NCBI RefSeq assembly: GCF_900111585.1
Contig: NZ_FOHI01000005.1
Span: forward strand, 1-64,000
DNA: 64,000 bases
Direction of reading: 5' to 3'
Source: Nitrosospira multiformis
Lineage (GTDB): Bacteria; Pseudomonadota; Gammaproteobacteria; Burkholderiales; Nitrosomonadaceae
Shown here: piece by piece, positions 9,843-17,275 of the stretch
Position numbering within the stretch: the first letter of the stretch is position 1
Layout: each line of letters opens with the position of its first letter
The notes under the pieces: model-generated
Told to the model about the DNA's origin: nothing
Databases searched by the model: none
What the model saw: only the letters and a program-made list of their open reading frames with translations
Position numbers and translations under genes: made by a program

Positions 9843-11147
9843 CTATTTTTTTGTGTAACGATATTCCGCTGACATTGCGTGTGCCTGCAGCCCTTCGCCA
9901 TGGGCCAAGATGGAGGCAATTGCGCCCAATTTCGCTGATCCCTGCCCCGATACCTGAATAATGCTGCTGCGTTTCTGAAAATCATATACTCCGAGAGGCG
10001 ACGAAAAGCGTGCGGTGCGGGAAGTGGGCAGGACGTGATTGGGGCCTGCGCAATAATCTCCCAGCGCTTCCGATGTGTGGCGACCCAGAAAAATCGCGCC
10101 CGCATGTCTTATTTTTTCCACCCACTTTTCCGGCTGTTCTACTGATAGCTCCAGATGTTCGGGCGCGATGCTGTTGGCGATCTCACAAGCTTCTTCCAGA
10201 TCACGCACCTGAATCAAGGCGCCCCGGTTTTCGAGGGAAGTCCGGATTATCTCTTTGCGAGGCATCGCTTCCAGTTGCCGGACGATACTGGCAGCGACTG
10301 CTTCGATAAAATGAAGATCGGGTGACAGCAGGATCGCCTGGGCCAACTCGTCATGCTCTGCCTGGGAAAACATGTCCATCGCAATCCAGTCCGGATTGGT
10401 TTTACCATCGCAGATGACCAGAATTTCGGAAGGCCCCGCGAGCATATCGATTCCTACTACACCGAAAACATGCCGCTTGGCTGTTGCCACATAAGCGTTT
10501 CCCGGGCCGACGATCTTGTCCACGCGGGGTACAGTAGGGGTACCATATGCCAGTGCGCCCACGGCTTGAGCGCCCCCTATGGTGAAAACCCGATCAACCT
10601 CGCAGATAGCCGCGGCAGCGAGCACCAGGTCATTTGTTTCGCCCTGTGGAGTGGGTGTCACCATGACAAGTTCGCCCACTCCCGCCACCTTGGCGGGAAT
10701 TGCGTTCATCAGTACTGATGAAGGATAGGATGCCTTGCCGCCGGGAACATACAGGCCGGCACGATCGAGAGGGGTGATTTTCTGCCCAAGTTGCGTCCCG
10801 TCAGGCTCCACGTAGCTCCAGGATTGCGTCAACTGCTTCTCATGATAGACGCCGACCCGTTCCGCAGCCTGTTCCAGGGCGTTACGTTGCTTGCCAGGCA
10901 GGTTATGAAGAGCTTGCTGCAGGCGTTTTCGGGGCAATTCCAGATCCGCCGCCGATTTTGCATCCAAGCGATCGAAACGGAGCGTGTATTCCAGCAAGGC
11001 TTTATCTCCCTGCGTCCTGATCTTCGCGAGAATATCTGCGACAGCAGCCTCCAGCTTTGCATCCTGAGCGTTTTCAAACGCCAGCAGTTCCGACAGCGCC
11101 TTATCGAACTCGGTATCGGCAGAAGACAGTCTCTTTATCGAAATCAT
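9843..11147 (-). CDS. hisD: Histidinol dehydrogenase
   Basis: HisD performs the final two NAD-dependent oxidations from histidinol to histidine and needs Zn. The 434 residues match the family and contain the signature region [11 protein letters not shown], the GPSEILVI loop, the catalytic Glu-His pair in IAPEHLEL near residue 328, and [14 protein letters not shown] near residue 373. It follows hisG by about 60 bp. Confidence 0.97.
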   Translation of the reverse strand: MISIKRLSSADTEFDKALSELLAFENAQDAKLEAAVADILAKIRTQGDKALLEYTLRFDRLDAKSAADLELPRKRLQQALHNLPGKQRNALEQAAERVGVYHEKQLTQSWSYVEPDGTQLGQKITPLDRAGLYVPGGKASYPSSVLMNAIPAKVAGVGELVMVTPTPQGETNDLVLAAAAICEVDRVFTIGGAQAVGALAYGTPTVPRVDKIVGPGNAYVATAKRHVFGVVGIDMLAGPSEILVICDGKTNPDWIAMDMFSQAEHDELAQAILLSPDLHFIEAVAASIVRQLEAMPRKEIIRTSLENRGALIQVRDLEEACEIANSIAPEHLELSVEQPEKWVEKIRHAGAIFLGRHTSEALGDYCAGPNHVLPTSRTARFSSPLGVYDFQKRSSIIQVSGQGSAKLGAIASILAHGEGLQAHAMSAEYRYTKK

Positions 11148-11209
11148 GAGTGGGAAGGAAAGGGATAAGGGATAAACGAGTGGTTTGCAGTTGCAGTTCC
11201 GGGTGCCGC

Positions 11210-11893
11210 TCAGGTCGCTGCTCCAAGGGGGTAAGGAGATAGAGGCGTAAGGGGGATAATTGCAGCCGAGAAGGCTTCCAGCATCGGTTGTATTGCCCGG
11301 CGTTTCAATTTCAACGCGGCCTGATTGATGATCAGCCGCGATGAGATCGGCATTATTTCTTCGACAGCCTTGAGATTGTTCGCTTTAAGCGTATTACCGC
11401 TTGAAACCAGATCCACGATTGCGTCCGCCAAACCTACCAGGGGAGCAAGCTCCATTGATCCATAGAGCTTGATGAGATCGACATGCATCCCTTTTTCCGC
11501 AAAGTGTTCACGCGCCGTCTGTAGATACTTGGTAGCCACTCGCACCCGGGCGCCGCGCCGGACTGCGGATTCGTAGTCAAAATCGCTGCGTACAGCCACC
11601 ATCATGCGGCAGCGGGCGATATTCAAATCGAGAGGTTGATAGAGCCCCGCGCCGCCATGCTCCAGCAGCACATCCTTTCCCGCGATGCCCATGTCCGCCG
11701 CGCCATATTGCACATAGGTCGGTACATCCGAAGCACGCACGATGATGAGCCGCACATCGTCGCGATTGGTGGCAAGGATCAGCTTGCGTGATCTTTCGGG
11801 GTCGTCCAGCGGGATAATTCCCGCGGCTTTCAGCAGGGGTGCGGTATCGTCAAAAATCCGTCCCTTGGAAAGGGCGATGGTGATGCTCGTCAT
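11210..11893 (-). CDS. hisG: ATP phosphoribosyltransferase, short form
   Basis: HisG commits ATP and PRPP to histidine synthesis and begins the operon. I start it at the ATG at 11891-11893 ([17 protein letters not shown]), because that matches the family N terminus; a frame 13 codons longer has no support. At 227 residues it lacks the C-terminal regulatory domain of the long form. Short HisG proteins need HisZ, a HisRS-like partner, for activity and feedback control; hisZ is not in this window. The conserved signature [14 protein letters not shown] is present near residue 166. Confidence 0.94.
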   Translation of the reverse strand: MTSITIALSKGRIFDDTAPLLKAAGIIPLDDPERSRKLILATNRDDVRLIIVRASDVPTYVQYGAADMGIAGKDVLLEHGGAGLYQPLDLNIARCRMMVAVRSDFDYESAVRRGARVRVATKYLQTAREHFAEKGMHVDLIKLYGSMELAPLVGLADAIVDLVSSGNTLKANNLKAVEEIMPISSRLIINQAALKLKRRAIQPMLEAFSAAIIPLTPLSPYPLGAAT

Positions 11894-12354
11894 GAAGAAT
11901 GCGCAAAGGCTGTATTTTACCGCAAAAGTCATCGAGCCGGTTTGCCCGACAATTCAAGGACGAATGACAATCCCGGGATTCCAGCAGCAGGCTCCTGAAA
12001 ATGACTTTGGGAAGCAGGAAAATGACGTCAGCAAGTCAGGATTTCCGGAATTGCCAGACAAGATGAGATTCCGATGAGATGTGGATGAAGTACCAGCGCA
12101 CTTGCCAAGATTCGGCTCACGATAACTTGTTCACAATTTCTTCACAAAACCACAACATTTGATTCACATATTCATAACGTATACTTCACATCTGCATCAC
12201 AAGTGCATCACATATTGTTCACAATATGTTCACGCTTCGTGGGGCCCGTTGCAAACAAGTACAAAATTCAACGTCAATACAACAAGAAAGCGAACTGTAA
12301 ATGTCAGTACTACCGGAAGCAAGTAACAGAGTCAACACAATTGTATCAAGGGGA
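11894..12354. promoter_or_regulatory. Divergent control region between hisG and the outer-membrane protein gene
   Basis: About 460 bp separate the hisG start from the likely start of the next gene on the other strand, and no gene is evident. The half nearer hisG (11894-12120) shows no obvious structure. The half nearer the outer-membrane protein gene is AT-rich and filled with the phased repeat array described separately. I could not identify a confident -35/-10 pair for either gene. Confidence 0.5.
12130..12239 (+). repeat. Ten phased 11-bp units with TTCACA core (probable operator array)
   Basis: Reading every 11 bases from 12130, the units begin TTCACA (12130), TTCACA (12141), ACAACA (12152), TTCACA (12163), ATAACG (12174), TTCACA (12185), ATCACA (12196), ATCACA (12207), TTCACA (12218) and TTCACG (12229). 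Eight of ten keep the pattern WTCACR and the last five are uninterrupted. The five bases after each core are AT-rich but variable. A hexamer-N5-hexamer direct repeat with 11-bp pitch is the layout bound by OmpR/PhoB-family response regulators. This many tandem sites is unusual. The array lies 115 bp upstream of the likely start of the outer-membrane protein gene. Confidence 0.75.
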
Positions 12355-13425
12355 ATGAAGAAGTATCTGCGCCTTTGTCTGTTTCTCGGCGCCGCCTTTA
12401 TGTCATCCAACGCGCTGGCGCTGGCGCAAACAGAAGACGAGCTCAGGAGGAAACTGGAACTGCTGGAGGCGAGAATCGCTGAGCTGGAAGGACGACTGGA
12501 GAATCAGGAGGCTCAGGACGTGCGTGGCAAGGGGCATCATGGGGGCGTGAATCTGAAGAGGTCTCCGTCCTCTGGCGCTGCGCATCCAGCCTTTGCGCAA
12601 ACCGAGGGCGAGCCCAGGAAATCCGAAGCCAAGGAGATCAAAGAAGCCAACGTGGCGCATATGAAGGGGCATGCAGAAGGCGGATGGCAGGCTGCTCATG
12701 ACAAAGATCATGGCTTCGACAAGGAGAAATTTCACGGTGGCGTGACCTTGAAGCAGGATGCGTTCTTTGGTTTCCAGACCATACTCGATGCTGGTTATGA
12801 AGTTGCCGACAACATCGACTTCACCTTCTACAGCTGGCTTTGGACAAGTCCCAACTTCGGCCGCAGCCGGGTAATCGCCGGACCTAACGGCATGCAGGTG
12901 GACGCAGGTGGTAACGGGTTATGGACTGAAGTCGGAATGGGTTTGAATTTTCGCCTTTTCAATGACACATTGAGCATCAATCCGCAGTTCGGTATTCTCA
13001 ACGGCGCGTTGCTTTCCAGCCGGATTGTCGGCAGAGGCATTCGCGCTGGCGAAGGCATAGTGCCGAGCATCACCTTCAACTATGACAACGGATTTTTTAC
13101 CGGGCAGGCGTATCTTGCTTACTACGCCGCTATTCGTGACGAGCGCGCCAGGGACTTCATCCATAACTGGATCAACGTCGGTGTCAAGCCGGCGCTGTTC
13201 AATTTCAAAAATGTCCCGATCAATTCTATCGGAGTTCACTGGGAGCACCTGCGATTCCACGTAGACCGGATTGAAGGCAATCCCGGTACGCTCTACAACT
13301 GGATCGGCCCTTACGTCGAGTTTGCACTACCCATGCATCTCGCCCTGCGCTTCGCCGCTGGCGCCGATCTCAAGGGTGAAGTATCCAATGAGTTCTATCA
13401 GGCCAGCATCAAGATGCATTTTTAA
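12355..13425 (+). CDS. Predicted outer-membrane beta-barrel protein with coiled-coil N terminus
   Basis: The start at 12355 (MKKYLRLCLFLGAAFMSS) gives a standard signal peptide ending near ALA; an in-frame ATG at 12301 would add 18 residues and cannot be excluded. After the signal comes a coiled coil (DELRRKLELLEARIAELE) and a His-rich linker. The linker seems duplicated: AQTEDELRRK and HHGGVNLK recur as AQTEGEPRKS and FHGGVTLK. The remaining 230 or so residues alternate polar and aromatic residues as beta strands and end in KMHF; a terminal Phe is the signature of barrel insertion by BAM. I do not recognise the family or substrate. The phased repeat array upstream suggests strong, regulated expression. 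Confidence 0.75.
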   Translation: MKKYLRLCLFLGAAFMSSNALALAQTEDELRRKLELLEARIAELEGRLENQEAQDVRGKGHHGGVNLKRSPSSGAAHPAFAQTEGEPRKSEAKEIKEANVAHMKGHAEGGWQAAHDKDHGFDKEKFHGGVTLKQDAFFGFQTILDAGYEVADNIDFTFYSWLWTSPNFGRSRVIAGPNGMQVDAGGNGLWTEVGMGLNFRLFNDTLSINPQFGILNGALLSSRIVGRGIRAGEGIVPSITFNYDNGFFTGQAYLAYYAAIRDERARDFIHNWINVGVKPALFNFKNVPINSIGVHWEHLRFHVDRIEGNPGTLYNWIGPYVEFALPMHLALRFAAGADLKGEVSNEFYQASIKMHF

Positions 13426-13467
13426 GGTCGAAGGCGCTATTGATCCAATGGTAACTTCAGGAAAAAA

Positions 13468-14121
13468 ATGAAGCAGAAGCTGGAGCATCTCACAAGCTCG
13501 GAATTGCGAGCCTTGATAGTGGAACTGCGGCCGCTGGAGGTGTGCGATCTGGTGGAGCGTGAACATCAGGTACTGGCTACGCGGCAGATGCTCGAATCCT
13601 TGTCGGAACAACTGCGGCACGCCAAAACGGAAGCAAAGGCGGCTCACCGGCAGTTATGCAGCTGGCGCCTGTCTCACCCGTTTCGCACACGACTGCATGA
13701 TCTGGGATGGATGCCTTCCAGATTTCTTGCGGAGCGCGAGTCGAGCAAATCTGCATCGGAGACGGAAGTGCGGCAATTGACCGAGCGTGTTTATCTTGCT
13801 GCCGAGCATGTCAAAAAAATAGAGTGTGAGGCGGAGGCGCGGATTCAGTTGGAACAGGCGCCGGTAAGGGAGCGCATTGCCGAGTTGGAATACCTGTGGC
13901 AGAAGAGGGTTGCCCAGGAACAGATGGAGCGGAAGCAGACGCAGGAACCAGCCAGCAACCTGTCGCCATTCATGATGCACAAGCTCAGGCGGGAGATGAA
14001 GACACAGGACCCTCATCCTGCGGAGGCTGGCCGCACTTCCGCCGACTCATCCCACAATACCGGTACAGTGGCTAAACCGAGAGAGTTCCGGAAGGTGGTC
14101 AGCAGGGTAGGCAAAGGATAG
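13468..14121 (+). CDS. Hypothetical coiled-coil protein
   Basis: This 217-residue protein has no signal peptide or membrane span. It is rich in Glu, Arg, Gln and Ala and is predicted to be mostly helical, with heptad-like stretches at about 30-60 and 90-150 (for example RIAELEYLWQKRVAQEQM). The C-terminal 50 residues are polar and probably disordered. It starts 42 bp after the outer-membrane protein and the A-rich stretch CAGGAAAAAA before its ATG could serve as ribosome binding site, so the two may share a transcript. I do not recognise the family. Confidence 0.65.
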   Translation: MKQKLEHLTSSELRALIVELRPLEVCDLVEREHQVLATRQMLESLSEQLRHAKTEAKAAHRQLCSWRLSHPFRTRLHDLGWMPSRFLAERESSKSASETEVRQLTERVYLAAEHVKKIECEAEARIQLEQAPVRERIAELEYLWQKRVAQEQMERKQTQEPASNLSPFMMHKLRREMKTQDPHPAEAGRTSADSSHNTGTVAKPREFRKVVSRVGKG

Positions 14122-14174
14122 ACTTGTCATTCGCTTGAGCTTATTGAAAGACTTCGAAGCAGCCGTTGCCCCAG

Positions 14175-14202
14175 TCCTGACTCCTGACTCCTGGCTCCTG
14201 AT
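14175..14202. repeat. Four tandem 7-bp repeats (TCCTGAC type)
   Basis: The units TCCTGAC, TCCTGAC, TCCTGGC and TCCTGAT follow each other without gaps in the space between the coiled-coil gene and lpdA. About 75 bp further on, AAGGCCA (14277-14283) and TGGCCTT (14301-14307) form a perfect 7-bp inverted repeat. The hairpin lies beyond the lpdA stop and might mark the 3' end of that transcript, but no T-run follows it. Confidence 0.5.
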
Positions 14203-14348
14203 TTGAGCTTGTAGAAGAGTACAAGAGCCAAAAGGTTAAAGGACTCAAAATCTGCCCCGGTGGAATGAGGTACCTGAAGGCCACGGTTGAACACCTTCCA
14301 TGGCCTTGAAGTACTTCCCGATCTTTCTTTGGGACCTTGCCCCGCCCC

Positions 14349-15800
14349 TTAAATATGTATCGCCCGCTTATCCACCGCCAGTGCGGCTTCATGCACGACT
14401 TCTGACAGAGAAGGGTGTGCATGGACGATGCGCGCGATATCTTCACTGCTCGCCGCGAATTCCATTGCCACCACAGCCTCGGCAATCAACTCGGAGACGT
14501 AGGGACCAATCATGTGAATACCCAGAATACGATCAGTACCTGCATCCGCGAGCACTTTGACGAATCCACCGGTTTCTCCCAGTGCGCGTGCACGTCCATT
14601 TGCCATGAAGGGGAATTGGCCGGCTTTATATTCCACCCCGGCCGCTTTCAACTCCTGTTCGGTCTTGCCCACCCAGGCGATTTCGGGTGAGGTATAGATA
14701 ACCCAGGGGATTGCGTCAAGATTTACATGACCAGCCTGTCCCGCAATCATTTCTGCAACCGCCACACCTTCTTCAGAAGCTTTATGCGCCAGCATAGGAC
14801 CGCGCACCACATCTCCCACTGCATATATATTAGGCAGATTGGTGCGGCAATGGGCATCCACCTCGATACGTTCGCGCTCGTCCAACTTTAATCCCACGTT
14901 TTCTGCCCCCAGTCCGGTAGTATTAGGCACACGCCCGACGGCAACAATCAGGTTATCCACCTCGAGTTTTTGCGAGTTTCCGTCGACATCGGAATACTCC
15001 ACGGTGATGTTATCCTGTCCCGAGGTAATGCCGCTTATTTTGACGCCGGTATTTATAACCAGGCCCAGTTCCCGGGTGAAGATTTTTCGCGCTTCCTTCG
15101 ATACCTGTTCGTCCGCGCTCATGAGAAACTCGGGCAGGGCTTCTAGAATAGTCACCTCCGCACCCAGCCTGCGCCATACACTTCCCATTTCCAGACCGAT
15201 GACGCCTCCGCCGATCACTCCCAGCCGTTTCGGCGTTTCGGTCAACGCCAGCGCCCCTGCATTATCCAGTATCCGTTCATTGTCCACGGGCGCGGCGTCT
15301 AATTGACGAGGCACTGAACCTGTAGCGATGATGACATGCTCGGCCCCGACAGTCTCTACCTTGTCCCCATTCCTGATTTCAATCTGCCAGAGTTCACGAT
15401 CGGCTTCGTTATCCCTGTCGCGCTTGCATAGTGTCGCCCGGCCGTGCATGGGGGCGACTTTGTTCTTCTTCAGCAGCATGGCAACGCCGCCGGTGAAGTT
15501 TGCAACGATCTTGTCCTTGCGACCTATCATCGCCGGAATATCTATGGACAGACCCTCCACTTTGATGCCATGAGCAGAGAACTTACGGGCGGCGCGCTCG
15601 TAATTCTCCGAGGATTCCAGCAATGCCTTTGAGGGGATGCAGCCAACATTCAGACAGGTTCCGCCGAGACTGGGTTTGTCCTGCGGGTTTTTCCATTCAT
15701 CGATACAAACGGTTTTAAGGCCCAGCTGCGCACAACGAATTGCCGCCACATAACCCCCCGGACCAGCCCCGATTACAGCCACATCAAAAGATTGAGACAT
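14349..15800 (-). CDS. lpdA: Dihydrolipoyl dehydrogenase (E3)
   Basis: E3 reoxidises the lipoyl groups of the 2-oxoglutarate dehydrogenase complex using FAD and NAD. The 483 residues contain the FAD loop [10 protein letters not shown], the redox disulfide in [16 protein letters not shown] near residues 47-54, the NAD loop [10 protein letters not shown], and the C-terminal His-Glu pair in [13 protein letters not shown]. It is last in odhA-odhB-lpdA, 75 bp after odhB, so it is most likely the E3 dedicated to that complex, though E3 is often shared with pyruvate dehydrogenase and the glycine cleavage system. Confidence 0.96.
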   Translation of the reverse strand: MSQSFDVAVIGAGPGGYVAAIRCAQLGLKTVCIDEWKNPQDKPSLGGTCLNVGCIPSKALLESSENYERAARKFSAHGIKVEGLSIDIPAMIGRKDKIVANFTGGVAMLLKKNKVAPMHGRATLCKRDRDNEADRELWQIEIRNGDKVETVGAEHVIIATGSVPRQLDAAPVDNERILDNAGALALTETPKRLGVIGGGVIGLEMGSVWRRLGAEVTILEALPEFLMSADEQVSKEARKIFTRELGLVINTGVKISGITSGQDNITVEYSDVDGNSQKLEVDNLIVAVGRVPNTTGLGAENVGLKLDERERIEVDAHCRTNLPNIYAVGDVVRGPMLAHKASEEGVAVAEMIAGQAGHVNLDAIPWVIYTSPEIAWVGKTEQELKAAGVEYKAGQFPFMANGRARALGETGGFVKVLADAGTDRILGIHMIGPYVSELIAEAVVAMEFAASSEDIARIVHAHPSLSEVVHEAALAVDKRAIHI

Positions 15801-15875
15801 ATTTTCTCTTTATTGTTTAAGCAAGGAATTCAAAACGGAAAGAAGCCGGCCGCGCAGACATGTGCCTGCGCAATC

Positions 15876-17252
15876 TCAGCTCTCAAACAGGGGACTCATG
15901 GGATATTCGAGGGCTTCCTTCATCGCTACCAGGGAAAGCACGGCTTCCCGTCCGTCTATGATGCGATGGTCATAGGATAGCGCCAGATAGCACATCGGAC
16001 GAATCACGATTTGGCCGTTTTCGACCACCGGGCGCTCCTTGGTTGCGTGAATGCCAAGAATGGCGCTCTGCGGGGGATTGATGATGGGGGTGGAAAGCAT
16101 CGAACCGAAGACGCCGCCGTTGGTGATCGAGAAAGTGCCTCCGGTCAATTCCTCGATGGTCAGTTTGCCGTCCTGCGCGCGGCGGCCAAAATCAGCGACC
16201 TGCCTTTCAATTTCCGCCTGGGACAAGGAATCCGCGTTGCGAATAATGGGCACGACCAGTCCGCGTGCACTGCTCACCGCAATGCCGATATCATAGTACT
16301 CGTGATAGACGATATCGTTGCCGTCCACTGAAGCGTTGACAATGGGAAATTTTTTGAGCGCCGCCACCGCCGCCTTGACAAAGAATGACGTGAGACCCAG
16401 TTTGACGCCATGCTCTTTTTCAAATTTGTCCTTGTAGCGGGCCCGCAAATCCATGATCGCCTGCATGTTGACTTCGTTGAATGTGGTAAGAATGGCGGCG
16501 GTGGATTGCGACTGCACCAGACGTTCCGCGATGCGGGCACGCAGGCGCGACATGGCCACTCTTTTTTCGCTGCGTTTTCCCTCAGCCTTGTCTTCAGCCA
16601 TCCGCGGCGCGGACTCAGGAGCGCGTGAAACGGGTGGGGCAGGTGGAGTTGCCGGAGCTTGCGGAACCGCAGGAGAAGGCGAGGGAGCGATATTGGCTGT
16701 CGACCGTTTCTGTTCTACATAAGCTGCCACGTCTTCCTTGGTGATGCGGCCATCGCGACCGCTACCTTTAAGCGCGCGAATTTCTTCCGGCGTCAGATTT
16801 TCCTGTGCAGCCAGTTTTTGCGCGGCAGGCATCATTCCCGGAATTTCCGCAGCAGTTGTGGAAGCCGGGGCAGTTGCGGAAGGCGGAGCAGCTTCTGCCT
16901 CTTTTTTAGCCGGCCTGGCTTCGGCGGCAGAAGGCGCTGCTCCGGATTCGGTTGCTTTGGACTTGGTTGGGGCTGCGGCTGAAGCTGCCGGAGTGTTACC
17001 CTCTACCGCACCTGCTTCGGTATCTATCATGGCGATGACTTCGCCCCCAGTCACCGTTGCTCCGTCTCCCTTGATGATTTTCGCCAGTGTTCCCGTAGCG
17101 GGAGCTGGCAACTCCATCACGACTTTATCAGTTTCGACGTCGATCAGATTTTCGTCACGCTCAACATGCTCACCTTCCTTTTTATGCCAGGAAAGGAGCG
17201 TTGCCTCGGCCACTGATTCGGATAACGCGGGAACTTTGATATCGACGCGCAT
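15876..17252 (-). CDS. odhB: Dihydrolipoyllysine succinyltransferase (E2 of 2-oxoglutarate dehydrogenase)
   Basis: The start is the ATG at 17250-17252 (MRVDIKVPALSESVAEA), with AGAGGAAGA just upstream; a longer frame running into odhA is rejected. Of 458 residues, 1-75 are a lipoyl domain with the lipoylated Lys in VETDKVVMELP. An Ala/Pro-rich linker follows, then a subunit-binding domain (about 145-185, DGRITKEDV), a second flexible linker, and the catalytic domain from about 225 with the active site SYDHRIIDGREAV. The product transfers succinyl groups to CoA. It sits 23 bp after odhA. Confidence 0.96.
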   Translation of the reverse strand: MRVDIKVPALSESVAEATLLSWHKKEGEHVERDENLIDVETDKVVMELPAPATGTLAKIIKGDGATVTGGEVIAMIDTEAGAVEGNTPAASAAAPTKSKATESGAAPSAAEARPAKKEAEAAPPSATAPASTTAAEIPGMMPAAQKLAAQENLTPEEIRALKGSGRDGRITKEDVAAYVEQKRSTANIAPSPSPAVPQAPATPPAPPVSRAPESAPRMAEDKAEGKRSEKRVAMSRLRARIAERLVQSQSTAAILTTFNEVNMQAIMDLRARYKDKFEKEHGVKLGLTSFFVKAAVAALKKFPIVNASVDGNDIVYHEYYDIGIAVSSARGLVVPIIRNADSLSQAEIERQVADFGRRAQDGKLTIEELTGGTFSITNGGVFGSMLSTPIINPPQSAILGIHATKERPVVENGQIVIRPMCYLALSYDHRIIDGREAVLSLVAMKEALEYPMSPLFES

Positions 17253-17275
17253 ATTCTTCCTCTGCCTCCAGGTAT

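Noticed and set aside
12130-12239. The 11-bp array as a CRISPR or iteron origin
   Set aside because: Units are far too short for CRISPR and there are no spacers. Iterons are usually 17-22 bp and lie next to a replication initiator gene; none is here. A helical-phased operator fits better.
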